From contig NZ_CP078067.1 in NCBI RefSeq assembly GCF_019195395.1, forward strand, positions 620,001-684,000: a stretch of DNA of 64,000 nucleotides, read 5' to 3'. The notes below the pieces were generated by a model. That model ran no database searches, had not been told where the DNA came from, and saw only the letters and a program-made list of their open reading frames with translations. Each line of letters begins with the position of its first letter. Position 1 is the first letter of the stretch. This stretch comes from Kaistella faecalis. GTDB lineage: Bacteria > Bacteroidota > Bacteroidia > Flavobacteriales > Weeksellaceae. Position numbers and translations under genes: made by a program. Below, in pieces: positions 42,518 to 51,821 of the stretch.

Positions 42518-44509
42518 TTAAGAATTATAATGTTTAAAATCTACCTGTTGAATCTTTTTGGTGACTACTTTCTGGTCCAGAAGCGGCGCTGATTCTACCA
42601 CCACGTTATGCGCAGAGACGCCCCATGCCTTGAAATCATCGCTTCCAATATATTTAACGAAATTATAAATATTAAGCGTGATTTTTTCTTTCACCGTCAG
42701 CAGCGTATCGTTGATATACGTATTATCAATGATGATATATTTAAGGTCAGGCGGAATATTATGTGCCCGGAGCGAAGGATGGCTGCTTCGGGATGGGATG
42801 CTTCCTTCCTCCATCATATCGGCTAAAACCTGATCAAAATAATCATTAATCCTTCTGTCAATTTTGAAACCCAAAAGGAAATTGATCCGGTAAATGGTTC
42901 CCGGCATTATTTCGTCAACTGTGTATTTATACGTAAACGGATCTTCCTGATTCACAATGTTAAGGATAAAGTAATGATCTGCTCTTTTTGGCTGTTTACG
43001 GAGAATTGAATAGATAATTTTTGATTCAATTTCATCATCCTTTTTCGCACGGCTAAGAAATGCTAAGTTGGTCGCGTACTTAGGTATCGTTTCATCCAGT
43101 TTTAAATCTTTAATGATCGAAACATATTTATCGAGCTTAACGAATTTGATAAATTTGGATTTGATCAGGCGCCCATTGTACCACGCATACATACACACGG
43201 CAATAAAACCTCCCAGAACTATGGTAAGCCAACCCCCATCAAAGAATTTAATCACATTTGCATAGAAAAACCCTAATTCAATTAGTAAGTAAAGTCCCAG
43301 AAATCCGAAAGCAAAAATTTTATTAACCCTGCTTCTGTTGAGCCAGTAAAACAACAGCGTGGTGGTCATCAGCATCGTAATCGTGATGGTTAATCCGTAA
43401 GCAGCCTCCATCAGTTCAGAGTGCTGAAAGTAGATGACCACAATAAAACAAAGCACCATTAAACCCCAGTTAATGCGCGGTATATACATTTGACCTTTAA
43501 TTCCGGAGGGATAATCGATTTGCTGGTTTGGCCAGAACGAAACTGACATTGCCTCCGAAAACATGGTAAATGATCCAGTAATAACTGATTGGCTCGCAAT
43601 AATTGCAGCAGCGGTCGCCAGAATTACACCAGGCAAAATTGCCCATACCGGCATGATTCCGAACATTGGATTGATTCCCTGAGCGACTAAATGATGATTA
43701 TCCAGAAGCCAGGCACCCTGACCCAGATAATTTAAAATAAGCATTATTTTGACGAAAATCCAACTTACCCGTATATTCTGTTTTCCGCAATGTCCCAGAT
43801 CAGAATATAAAGCCTCAGCTCCGGTTGTACACAGAAAAACCGCACCCATAATCACAATCGCACTCGGCGAATGGGTAATTAAATTGTACGCATAATAAGG
43901 ATTGAAAGATTTAAGAATATCCAGATGATCAAAAATATGCATGGACCCAAATATTCCCAGGACGAGGAACCAAACCACCATCACCGGACCGAAAAATTTA
44001 CCGATAGAGGCCGTTCCGAACTGCTGAATAAAAAAAACGATCGCTAAAATAATCAACGTGATCGCGACTACTGGCGTTTCGGGGTTGTAAATTTTCAAAC
44101 CTTCTACAGCAGACATTACGGTAAGTGAGGGTGTAATAACACTGTCGGCAACTAGTGTTGAGGCACCAATGATGGCAACTATGTAGAGCCATTTCTTTTT
44201 GAGCCTTTTCACGAGTGAATAAAGAGAAAGAATTCCGCCTTCCCCTTTGTTATCGGCGCGCAGGGCGATAATTACATATTTTAAAGTTGTTTGTAGCGTC
44301 AGTGTCCAGATGATACATGAGAGTGCACCTTCTATATATTCGTCGAATGGCATATTTCCGCCGTCCTTTCGTGCGTTCACAATTGCCTTCATTACGTAGA
44401 GGGGTGATGTTCCGATATCTCCGAAAACAATTCCCAGTGAAACCAAAACTCCCATGGCGGTAAGTTTCTTGGTATCGAAATGATGCCCACCGATAACTAC
44501 ATCTGACAT
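42518..44509 (-). CDS. kup: Kup-type potassium transporter
   Basis: 663 aa. About twelve transmembrane segments (residues 15-440) followed by a long cytoplasmic C-terminal domain, as in Kup/HAK/KT carriers. Strong family signature GVLVSLGIVFGDIGTSPLYV near residue 20; also DNKGEGGILSLYSLV and GAVFLCTTGAEALYSDLGHC. It imports K+ driven by protons. Its 5' region carries the TAAATTTG box at 44530-44537. Monocistronic. Confidence 0.95.
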   Translation of the reverse strand: MSDVVIGGHHFDTKKLTAMGVLVSLGIVFGDIGTSPLYVMKAIVNARKDGGNMPFDEYIEGALSCIIWTLTLQTTLKYVIIALRADNKGEGGILSLYSLVKRLKKKWLYIVAIIGASTLVADSVITPSLTVMSAVEGLKIYNPETPVVAITLIILAIVFFIQQFGTASIGKFFGPVMVVWFLVLGIFGSMHIFDHLDILKSFNPYYAYNLITHSPSAIVIMGAVFLCTTGAEALYSDLGHCGKQNIRVSWIFVKIMLILNYLGQGAWLLDNHHLVAQGINPMFGIMPVWAILPGVILATAAAIIASQSVITGSFTMFSEAMSVSFWPNQQIDYPSGIKGQMYIPRINWGLMVLCFIVVIYFQHSELMEAAYGLTITITMLMTTTLLFYWLNRSRVNKIFAFGFLGLYLLIELGFFYANVIKFFDGGWLTIVLGGFIAVCMYAWYNGRLIKSKFIKFVKLDKYVSIIKDLKLDETIPKYATNLAFLSRAKKDDEIESKIIYSILRKQPKRADHYFILNIVNQEDPFTYKYTVDEIMPGTIYRINFLLGFKIDRRINDYFDQVLADMMEEGSIPSRSSHPSLRAHNIPPDLKYIIIDNTYINDTLLTVKEKITLNIYNFVKYIGSDDFKAWGVSAHNVVVESAPLLDQKVVTKKIQQVDFKHYNS

Positions 44510-44529
44510 TTTTAGTAATATTTAATGCG

Positions 44530-44537
44530 CAAATTTA
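44530..44537 (-). promoter_or_regulatory. -7 box of kup
   Basis: TAAATTTG on the minus strand, 20 nt before the kup ATG at 44509. Confidence 0.5.
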
Positions 44538-44589
44538 GATTAAAAACCAATTCGCACATCTTTTTTTCCCGGATATGTGAAGTATGGAC

Positions 44590-44616
44590 CAAAAAAAACT
44601 CCCATTCGGGAGTTTT
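44590..44616 (-). terminator. Terminator of pdhB
   Basis: On the minus strand AAAACTCCCGAATGGGAGTTTTTTTT, located 4 nt after the pdhB stop. Confidence 0.85.
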
Positions 44617-44619
44617 GAT

Positions 44620-45609
44620 TTATGCTTTAATGTACATTGCTTTTTTTATTTCTTCCTTCACTTTCTCAAGTTTCGGGAACCATTCTGCAAACAGTGCGGC
44701 AGAATAAGGCGCTGGTGCATCCGGAGTAGTGATTCTCTTGATAGGCGCATCCAGGTAATCAAATGCTTTCTGCTGAATCATATAAGTAATTTCTGAAGAT
44801 ACAGAACCAAACGGCCATGCTTCTTCTAAAATAACCAATCGGTTTGTTTTCTTCACTGAAGCGATAATGGTATCAAAATCGAGCGGACGAACCGTTCTAA
44901 GGTCGATTACTTCAACAGAAATCCCTTCTTTCTCCATATCTTCTGCTGCCTGCATCGCAAGTTTCATAATCTTACCGAAAGAAACCAAAGTAACATCTTT
45001 ACCTTCTTTTTTGATGTCGGCTTTTCCGATTGGGATGTAATATTCTTCTTCAGGAATTTCCATTTTGTCGCCATACATCTGCTCCGACTCCATGAAAATT
45101 ACAGGATCATTATCCTGAATTGCACTTTTCAACAATCCTTTTGCATCATAAGGGTTAGAAGGAACGATTACTTTAAGACCAGGTGTATTGGCAAACCAGC
45201 TTTCCAGAGCCTGCGAGTGCGTTGCACCCAATTGACCTGCAGAAGCTGTAGGACCACGGAACACGATTGGGCAATTCCACTGGCCTCCGCTCATCTGGCG
45301 GATTTTTGCTGCGTTATTAATGATCTGATCGATCCCAACGAGAGAAAAGTTGAACGTCATGTATTCTACAATCGGTCTGTTTCCGTTCATTGCTGAACCT
45401 ACTGCAATTCCTGTAAAACCAAGTTCCGCGATTGGCGTATCAATAACTCTTTTAGGTCCGAATTCATCGAGCATACCTTTTGATGCTTTGTAAGCACCAT
45501 TGTATTCTGCAACTTCTTCACCCATCAGGTAGATTGATTCGTCTTTACGCATTTCTTCGCTCATTGCCTGGGCAATCACTTCACGAAAAGTATATTCCTT
45601 CATATTCAT
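44620..45609 (-). CDS. pdhB: Pyruvate dehydrogenase E1 component, beta subunit
   Basis: 329 aa, full length. EYTFREVIAQAMSEEMRKDE, GEEVAEYNGAYKASKGML, DTPIAELGFTGIAVG, GQLGATHSQALESWF and the C-terminal ISVEVIDLRTVRPLDFDTI are characteristic of the E1 beta subunit of 2-oxo-acid dehydrogenases. It partners an alpha subunit that carries most of the ThDP site; that gene is not in the window. ATG at 45609 or at 45603 are both possible; the first is used. TACTTTTG promoter box upstream. Confidence 0.95.
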   Translation of the reverse strand: MNMKEYTFREVIAQAMSEEMRKDESIYLMGEEVAEYNGAYKASKGMLDEFGPKRVIDTPIAELGFTGIAVGSAMNGNRPIVEYMTFNFSLVGIDQIINNAAKIRQMSGGQWNCPIVFRGPTASAGQLGATHSQALESWFANTPGLKVIVPSNPYDAKGLLKSAIQDNDPVIFMESEQMYGDKMEIPEEEYYIPIGKADIKKEGKDVTLVSFGKIMKLAMQAAEDMEKEGISVEVIDLRTVRPLDFDTIIASVKKTNRLVILEEAWPFGSVSSEITYMIQQKAFDYLDAPIKRITTPDAPAPYSAALFAEWFPKLEKVKEEIKKAMYIKA

Positions 45610-45719
45610 TGAAAAATTAGACTACAAAAGTAAAGATTTTTTCCCAAACCTTCAGATGATAAACGACATAAAAAAAGCAATCCTTTCGAATTGCTTAATT
45701 ATAATTTTATACGGAAATG

Positions 45720-46139
45720 TTACTTAACTTTATGCCAGGTTTGGCTTCTTCCGATAAGTGAAAATCCAATATAACCTCTTACATTTAGTTTGTCACCACT
45801 TCTGGTAATGGTACATTTATACGTTTTTCCTGTTTTGGGATCAGTAATTGTCCCTCCGGTAAATTCACTTCCATCTTTAGACAGGCCTCTCACCACTTCC
45901 ATACCGAGAATTGGCTTGTTCTTTCTGTCATCTTTACAGTCAACACAATTTGGGTTTGCAGGTTTTATTAAAAGCTGGGTTACTTTACCGTAATATTTAC
46001 CATCTGATTTCTTAAAAATTTCTACGATAGACTTTTCCTGACCTGTTTCATCATCGATGGTCTTCCATTTTCCTTCGATTTGAGCATAAGAAAGAGTTGC
46101 AAAAAACAGCGCAACAAAAGCGAAAATTATTTTTTTCAT
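45720..46139 (-). CDS. DUF2147 domain protein, exported
   Basis: 139 aa. Signal peptide MKKIIFAFVALFFATLSYAQ, then the DUF2147 pattern: IEGKWKTIDDETGQEKSIVE, NCVDCKDDRKNKPILGMEVV, GGTITDPKTGKTYKCTITR, DKLNVRGYIGFSLIGRSQTW. A small beta-barrel periplasmic protein. Function unknown, though some homologues affect outer-membrane or signalling properties. Three Cys, two of them in NCVDCKD, might form a disulphide or metal site. Confidence 0.92.
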   Translation of the reverse strand: MKKIIFAFVALFFATLSYAQIEGKWKTIDDETGQEKSIVEIFKKSDGKYYGKVTQLLIKPANPNCVDCKDDRKNKPILGMEVVRGLSKDGSEFTGGTITDPKTGKTYKCTITRSGDKLNVRGYIGFSLIGRSQTWHKVK

Positions 46140-46268
46140 TTTATAAAATATTTAAATTTTTATTTGGATAAATGTAATTAAAAAAAGTTAAACACCAAAT
46201 CTTTAATTATTCATCACATACTTTTACAGCCTAATTCCAAAACCTTTAAATTTAAACATTCGTTTAAT

Positions 46269-48191
46269 TTACTGAAGTTTGCGGTTGATTACCCGATCCA
46301 TATAATCCTGATACCACGCTTTGGCTTTCAGCTCGCCCAGTGTGATTTCCGGAGTATTTATTTTACCCAAAAGATTATTCTCATATCCCAAATCCTGCAA
46401 TGCATAAATACCGGTAAAGTTTTTACCGTCGAACAGATAGATATAATTGCCAATCATGAACTGCTCCACTCCGCTGGAGTTTACGATCAGATAATCTTCT
46501 TTCTTATCGGAAACCAAGCTTCTTCCCCAACTTCGGATCTTCCTGTTGTAACCCATCAGATCAGCTAACGTGGGGTAAATATCCATTTGCTGGGTTGGAG
46601 TAGTGATTTCCCCTTTTAAATTATATTTTGGATTCGGGGAATAAAAAAGAATCGGAACAGCAAAACGGTTCATCGCTTTTTCATATTCGGGATAAGCAAC
46701 CTGATTGGTATGATCGGCCACCATTACAAAAATCGTGTTCTGATACCACGGCATCTTTTTGGCGGTTTCGAAAAACTGTTTCAGAGCGTAATCGGTATAA
46801 CGTATAGGTTCGTGAATTTCAAGCGGACCTTTTTTGAATTTTCCGGCGTATTTTTCTGGAACTTTGAAGGGATGATGAGACGAAACTGAAAACATCGTTG
46901 CCATGAACGGTGATTTCTTTGTATTCAGCGTTTTTGCAAAATACTGAAAGAACGGCTCGTCCCAGATTCCCCATATCCCGTCGAAATCTGCGTCGTTATT
47001 ATACTCGGTTTTTCCGTAATAGTGTTTAAAACCCAAGATATTTCCAAATCCCATAAAACCCATCGATCCGTTTGGTGCGCCGTGAAAAAAGGATGTATCA
47101 TACCCCATATCGTTCGCGACAGAAACCACTGACTGTATTTTTTGGTTCGAATATGGTGAACTTGTAAAAGCGTCTTTCAATGTGGGGATCCCCGCCAGAA
47201 TAGAACTCATTCCGTGAATCGACTGCCGCCCGTTGGCAAATGCGTTGGTTGCGATTAAACTCTGCGTTGCTAAACTGTCGAAAAACGGCGTATAGGAAAC
47301 AAAATCTTTAATCTTCATGTTCTTATTAAACGCGCCGGAATATTCTTTACTGAAACTTTCGAGAATAAAAATCACCACGTTTGGTTTTGGCTCCGGTCCT
47401 TCCCTTTCATAGATTTTATAAGGCTTTATGTTCTGCTCAATAAACTTCTCATCCACAAACTTAACTTCCTGAAAGTTGTTGGTGTTCATTGTTCGGAAGA
47501 ACGAGAAAACACTGTTCAAAACTACATTTGCCTGAAGCGGATTCTTCACATGCCGGTTCGCATCGACCAGATTGATCGGGCGCGTGGAATGCTTAAAATC
47601 ACCACGGATTCCGCCAATAACCAGCGCTGCAACTACGCACAAACTTACAACGGAAGAAACAAAATAAACCCATTTTTTCTCCGGTTTCCGTTCTGTTACT
47701 TTCACCTTTTTATAAAGAAAAATCCAGAGTAAGATCAGAATAATAAACCATACAATCACAAAAGGATGCTCCACAACTGAAACAAAAAACACCTTGCCAA
47801 TATTTTTTTCATGCTGAGCCACGTGCATAGCGGCCATTGTAAGTCTTGCCTGCGAGAATTTGTAGTACACAAAATCACCGAAATTCATTCCGTACGCAAT
47901 TCCATTGGTGATGAAATAAAGATAGAAAAGGAACTTCTGATAATATTTCTTTGTATTGATGACCAATGGCAGCAAACTCAGCAAAATGAAAAGCGAATTC
48001 ACATAAAGAATTGCCGTAGTATCAAAAGCGGTTCCGTGATATGCGATGTTGAAATAATCTGAAGCCGAATCGATCCTGATTAAACCTCTGTTGAAAAACC
48101 AAAACAGCAGCCTCGCAATCTGATAAAATACAAATGCCAGAAAAATCCTGTAAAAAAGTGCTGTAATTTCCTGTAATCTAATTTCCTTCAT
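46269..48191 (-). CDS. LTA-synthase-like sulfatase-fold membrane protein
   Basis: 640 aa. Five N-terminal transmembrane segments (to about residue 195) then a periplasmic alkaline-phosphatase-type domain: PNVVIFILESFSKEYSG with the metal-ligand Glu, the nucleophile segment NGRQSIHGMSSILAGIP (Ser rather than the Thr of Gram-positive LtaS), FHGAPNGSMGFMGFG and VMVADHTNQ. Known relatives transfer phosphoglycerol or phosphoethanolamine. This cell has no lipoteichoic acid, so the acceptor is probably an outer-membrane or periplasmic glycan or lipid (inference). TAAATTTG box at 48215-48222. Confidence 0.88.
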   Translation of the reverse strand: MKEIRLQEITALFYRIFLAFVFYQIARLLFWFFNRGLIRIDSASDYFNIAYHGTAFDTTAILYVNSLFILLSLLPLVINTKKYYQKFLFYLYFITNGIAYGMNFGDFVYYKFSQARLTMAAMHVAQHEKNIGKVFFVSVVEHPFVIVWFIILILLWIFLYKKVKVTERKPEKKWVYFVSSVVSLCVVAALVIGGIRGDFKHSTRPINLVDANRHVKNPLQANVVLNSVFSFFRTMNTNNFQEVKFVDEKFIEQNIKPYKIYEREGPEPKPNVVIFILESFSKEYSGAFNKNMKIKDFVSYTPFFDSLATQSLIATNAFANGRQSIHGMSSILAGIPTLKDAFTSSPYSNQKIQSVVSVANDMGYDTSFFHGAPNGSMGFMGFGNILGFKHYYGKTEYNNDADFDGIWGIWDEPFFQYFAKTLNTKKSPFMATMFSVSSHHPFKVPEKYAGKFKKGPLEIHEPIRYTDYALKQFFETAKKMPWYQNTIFVMVADHTNQVAYPEYEKAMNRFAVPILFYSPNPKYNLKGEITTPTQQMDIYPTLADLMGYNRKIRSWGRSLVSDKKEDYLIVNSSGVEQFMIGNYIYLFDGKNFTGIYALQDLGYENNLLGKINTPEITLGELKAKAWYQDYMDRVINRKLQ

Positions 48192-48214
48192 TCTGTATGA
48201 TAAAAATAATCGCG

Positions 48215-48222
48215 CAAATTTA
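48215..48222 (-). promoter_or_regulatory. -7 box of the LTA-synthase-like gene
   Basis: TAAATTTG on the minus strand, 23 nt before the ATG at 48191. It shares the short intergenic region with the divergent pssA promoter. Confidence 0.5.
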
Positions 48223-48293
48223 CATTAAATTCATATTTCGTTAAGCTTTAGTTTTTTGTTGAAATCCGGCAGGCAGATTTTTAATAAAAGCCT

Positions 48294-48301
48294 TACTTTT
48301 G
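48294..48301 (+). promoter_or_regulatory. -7 box of pssA
   Basis: TACTTTTG, five bases before the pssA ATG; another nearly leaderless arrangement. Confidence 0.5.
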
Positions 48302-48306
48302 CTCCT

Positions 48307-49020
48307 ATGAACTTTATTAAAAACAATTTGGCCAACGCGTTTACGCTGGCGAATTTATTTTCAGGTAGTATTGGCGTCATCCACTTACTGGCGGGCAATT
48401 ACCATATTACTGCCATTTGTATCATCCTATCTCTGGTTCTGGATTTCTTCGACGGATTTATTGCAAGAGCGATGAAATCTAACTCCAATCTCGGGGCACA
48501 ACTGGATTCGCTTGCCGATATGGTGAGTTTTGGCCTTTTGCCAGGACTTGTTATTTACAAAGCCTTGGAACCATTCGGAGCCCAGTTTTTGGGAACTGAT
48601 CTACCTTTCGAAATTAAATATCTCGCCTTATTCATCACTTTATTTTCATGTTTACGGCTGGCGATTTTTAATCTTGACGAGGAGCAGACATATTATTTTA
48701 AAGGTTTAAATACACCTTCTAACACCATACTGATTTTCGGTCTTTACTATGCCTCTTTAGAATCTGGAAGTTTTTCATTTCTGTTTGAAAATTCACTCCT
48801 TCTGATTCTTTTCACGGTGATCTCTTCGTGGCTTTTAGTTTCCCCGATTAAAATGATCGCGATGAAATTTAAATCCATGAAAATGCAGGATAATTATCCA
48901 AAAATCGCATTGCTTATCGGCGCCATCCTGATCCTGATTATTTTTAAAACGGTAGGAATACCATTGGTGATTCTTTATTATATGCTTATTTCGCTTATTT
49001 TTCAGAAACAGCTGAAATAA
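48307..49020 (+). CDS. pssA: CDP-diacylglycerol-serine O-phosphatidyltransferase
   Basis: 237 aa from ATG 48307 (MNFIKNNLANAFTLANLFSG). An in-frame TTG at 48256 would put the promoter inside the gene and is rejected. The CDP-alcohol phosphatidyltransferase motif is exact: D49-G50-x2-A53-R54-x8-G63-x3-D67-x3-D71. About seven transmembrane segments. It makes phosphatidylserine from CDP-DAG and serine, the precursor of phosphatidylethanolamine. First gene of a plus-strand run that continues with the exonuclease gene 43 nt later. Confidence 0.94.
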   Translation: MNFIKNNLANAFTLANLFSGSIGVIHLLAGNYHITAICIILSLVLDFFDGFIARAMKSNSNLGAQLDSLADMVSFGLLPGLVIYKALEPFGAQFLGTDLPFEIKYLALFITLFSCLRLAIFNLDEEQTYYFKGLNTPSNTILIFGLYYASLESGSFSFLFENSLLLILFTVISSWLLVSPIKMIAMKFKSMKMQDNYPKIALLIGAILILIIFKTVGIPLVILYYMLISLIFQKQLK

Positions 49021-49063
49021 AGACGGACATTAAACCTCAGATGACACTTTTTCAACTTTAAAA

Positions 49064-49828
49064 ATGAATTTAAAACTTTATAAACCGCTCTGTATCTTCG
49101 ATTTAGAAACTACCGGAACCAATGTCGCAAAAGACAGAATCGTAGAAATCAGCATTCTGAAAGTCAATCCCGACGCTTCGCGCGAAAGCAGAACATGGCT
49201 TGTAAATCCGGAAATGTATATCCCGAAAGAATCCACAGCCATTCACGGAATTAGTGACGATGATGTGAAAAACTCACCGAAATTCAGTGAAATTGCTCCA
49301 AAAGTAATGGAAATGATTTCCGGAACCGATTTAGGCGGCTTCAACTCGAACCGTTTTGATGTCCCGCTTCTGGCAGAAGAACTTTTAAGAGCAGGAATCG
49401 ATTTCGATTTGAATAAATTCAAACTTGTTGACGCGCAAACAATTTTCCATAAAATGGAACCCAGAAATTTAACCGCGGCCTACAAATTTTACTGCAAAAA
49501 AGAGCTGGAAAATGCGCATTCTGCGGAGGCTGATGTGTTGGCAACCTTTGAAGTTCTCGACGCACAGGTTGGTCACTATGAAGATTTACCAAATGAAATC
49601 GCGGCTTTAAGTGAATTTTCATCACATCACAAATTTGCGGATCTGGCTGGTTTTATCGCCTTTGATGAAGACGAAAAAGAAGTTTTCAGTTTCGGAAAAT
49701 ATAAGGGACAAAGGGTGAAGGACGTATTCCAGAAAGATCTGGGATATTACGGCTGGATCCAGAATGCAGATTTTCCGCTGTACACTAAGAAAGTTTTGAC
49801 GGGAATACAGTTGAGAAGTAAGTTTTAA
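49064..49828 (+). CDS. DnaQ-like 3'-5' exonuclease
   Basis: 254 aa. DEDDh exonuclease domain in the first ~175 residues: LCIFDLETTGTNVAKDRIVE (Asp13, Glu15), FNSNRFDVPLLAEELL, and HSAEADVLATFEVLDAQ. The last ~50 residues (VFSFGKYKGQRVKDVFQKDL then GYYGWIQNADF) form a small domain often fused to such exonucleases (DUF3820-like). Role: proofreading or repair of DNA or nucleic-acid trimming; it is not the epsilon subunit by itself. It follows pssA and precedes the broken YD-like gene in the same direction. Confidence 0.9.
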   Translation: MNLKLYKPLCIFDLETTGTNVAKDRIVEISILKVNPDASRESRTWLVNPEMYIPKESTAIHGISDDDVKNSPKFSEIAPKVMEMISGTDLGGFNSNRFDVPLLAEELLRAGIDFDLNKFKLVDAQTIFHKMEPRNLTAAYKFYCKKELENAHSAEADVLATFEVLDAQVGHYEDLPNEIAALSEFSSHHKFADLAGFIAFDEDEKEVFSFGKYKGQRVKDVFQKDLGYYGWIQNADFPLYTKKVLTGIQLRSKF

Positions 49829-49856
49829 ATTTAATTCTATATTATTTCAAACCAAC

Positions 49857-50648
49857 ATGCTAAATAAAATTTGTTTTTTCTTCTTTTTGATTCCCCTCCT
49901 TTCGTTTTCCCAGATCAAACCGAAAATAGTTTATAATGATCTGCAAAGGATGAACCTCAAAGGGAATGTAAAAGAAGTAATGGAGACTGATTTTAAAATA
50001 GAAAATAATCTGACTGCCGAGTCTAAAAAAAAGCAATTTTATGAATTTTTACCAGGGGGAAGATTAAAGAGAAAAGAAAACTTTTTAATTGAAACCGTCA
50101 CCTATTTCGCTTATGACAAAAAAGGAAGAGTAACCTCTGAAAGAACTAATTGAACAAATGATAAAGCGGAGAAGAATTATACGTATCCAAACGATTCTGT
50201 AGTAATTAGATCGTATAAAAGCGGTGAATTTAATTCAGTTACAAAAAGCGTATTAAAAAAAAATAAAGAGATAGAGATTTATAAAAAATTAGATTTTACA
50301 GAATTTAAAGAGACTTACACATACGACTCCAAAGATAGAATTATTAAATCTTATGGATTGTATTATTATCCAGACAAAGTTGATACAATTAAAATATCAG
50401 CAAGCTATCATAAAAAATGTTTAAACCCAGTATCACAGGCTTTTGAAAAGCCATTTTCCAAAGATATTTTAAATAGAAGATGCGACATTATTCGTCACCA
50501 GACCATAAACAAAGATGGTATAATAATCAGAGAATACGACTATACCTATATTTATGACAAAAAGAAAAATTGGATAGAAAGAAAAACATATTCTGAAGGC
50601 AAACATATAAATTCGACAAAAAGACAAATTACATACTATCAAAAATGA
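49857..50648 (+). pseudogene. Exported YD-repeat-like protein gene with in-frame TGA
   Basis: One continuous frame of 264 codons interrupted by a single TGA at 50151-50153 (codon 99). Both halves read like one protein: signal peptide LNKICFFFFLIPLLSFSQ, then YD-like repeats YDKKGRVTSERTN, then after the TGA TYDSKDRIIKSYG and YDKKKNWIERKTY. A TGG-to-TGA change (Trp) would explain it. It could be a nonsense mutation, a sequencing error, or readthrough. I find no reason to think of selenocysteine. The end overlaps the next ATG (ATGA at 50645-50648). Confidence 0.8.
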
Positions 50649-51253
50649 AAATCATCTGCATCGGCCGCAATTATGCTGAACACGCCAAAGAACTAGGAAA
50701 TGAAATCCCTGAAAATCCTGTAATCTTCATGAAGCCCGACACGGCAATTCTAAAAAAGGGTTCGGATTTTTATATTCCCGAATTTTCTGATGATGTGCAT
50801 TATGAACTCGAAGTAGTGCTGAAAATCTCCAAAGGAGGAAAATACATTCAGGAAGATAAAGCCTCAAATTACTTCGATGAAATCGGTTTGGGAATTGATT
50901 TCACTGCGAGAGATTTACAAAGCCAACTGAAAGCCAAAGGCCTTCCTTGGGAATTGGCAAAAGGTTTCGACGGAAGCGCTGTAGTTTCAGAATTTTATAA
51001 AAAAAGCGATTTCGATATGCAGAACCTGAATTTTTCTTTAATGAAGAACAAAGAAAAAGTTCAGGACGGTAATACTTCCATGATGATTTTCTCGCCGGAA
51101 AAAATTATCGCATTCGTATCGCAGTACTTCACCTTAAAAACCGGAGATCTTATCTTTACCGGAACACCGAAAGGCGTGGGTAACGTTGCTGAAAACGATA
51201 TTCTGCAGGCTTTTCTGGAAAATGAAAAAGTGCTGAATCTTAGAATTCAATAA
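50645..51253 (+). CDS. Fumarylacetoacetate hydrolase family protein
   Basis: 202 aa. FAH fold with CIGRNYAEHAKELGNEIPE, PVIFMKPDTAILKKGSDFY, YELEVVLKISK (metal-binding Glu pair), GIDFTARDLQSQLKAKG, AKGFDGSAVVSEF and LKTGDLIFTGTPKGVG. Known homologues are hydrolases or decarboxylases such as acylpyruvase or oxaloacetate decarboxylase; the substrate here is unknown. Start overlaps the stop of the preceding broken gene, which suggests the two were translationally coupled. Confidence 0.92.
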   Translation: MKIICIGRNYAEHAKELGNEIPENPVIFMKPDTAILKKGSDFYIPEFSDDVHYELEVVLKISKGGKYIQEDKASNYFDEIGLGIDFTARDLQSQLKAKGLPWELAKGFDGSAVVSEFYKKSDFDMQNLNFSLMKNKEKVQDGNTSMMIFSPEKIIAFVSQYFTLKTGDLIFTGTPKGVGNVAENDILQAFLENEKVLNLRIQ

Positions 51254-51308
51254 ACCGCTTGACCGTTTGCCGAAAGTTTCGTAACTTTAAGGAACAAAAA
51301 TTAGAATC

Positions 51309-51743
51309 ATGATCAACATCGTATTACCTGTAGATTTTTCCGACGCAACCGACCGACTTATTGAGGGCGCAGTAAAATTTGCAAAAGAAACAAAAGGAAA
51401 AATATGTCTTATTCATGTAGCTCCCGCTGATATTGGCTTTGCGATCGGCGACATGGGATTTCAGTATTTCCCGGAGGTGGAACAGAATGAAATTAAAGAT
51501 GAACTGTTGCGGCTGAACGCCATTGAACAGAGGATTATTGCTCAGGATATCGATTGCGAACACTTACTGAAACAGGGTGTGGCCGGTGACATTATTCTGG
51601 AATATGCTAAACAGAAAAACGCCGGTTACATTGTAATGGGTTCACACGGGCGAAGCGGGATTTATGATGTCTTTGTCGGCAGTTTGACCAAAGAACTTAC
51701 ACGGCGGTCAACGATTCCTGTATTGGTGATCCCGATTCATTAA
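51309..51743 (+). CDS. Universal stress protein
   Basis: 144 aa, single Usp domain. NIVLPVDFSDATDRLIEGAV at the start, KICLIHVAPA, and the ATP-binding loop VMGSHGRSGIYDVFVGSLTK followed by STIPVLVIPI, the G-2x-G-9x-G type pattern seen in nucleotide-binding UspA relatives. Role: stress survival, details unknown. TAACTTTA box upstream (7 of 8). Terminator follows. Confidence 0.93.
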   Translation: MINIVLPVDFSDATDRLIEGAVKFAKETKGKICLIHVAPADIGFAIGDMGFQYFPEVEQNEIKDELLRLNAIEQRIIAQDIDCEHLLKQGVAGDIILEYAKQKNAGYIVMGSHGRSGIYDVFVGSLTKELTRRSTIPVLVIPIH

Positions 51744-51763
51744 ACTTAATGACAGTAGATAAC

Positions 51764-51796
51764 AAAATCCCGAAATTGCATAAATTTCGGGATTTT
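51764..51796 (+). terminator. Terminator of the universal stress protein gene
   Basis: AAAATCCCGAAATT, GCATA loop, AATTTCGGGATTTT. The symmetric ends make it bidirectional with the convergent gene ending at 51822. Confidence 0.9.
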
Positions 51797-51821
51797 ATAT
51801 GAAGATAAGTATCAATTATTC

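Noticed and set aside
42508..42526. Palindrome AATTCTTAAGAATT at the kup stop as an operator
   Set aside because: It sits at the 3' end of kup and is only A/T-rich; more likely a weak terminator stem or chance.
50151..50153. TGA as selenocysteine
   Set aside because: No SECIS-like stem is apparent just after it, the family has no known redox site here, and a Trp codon explains the change more simply.
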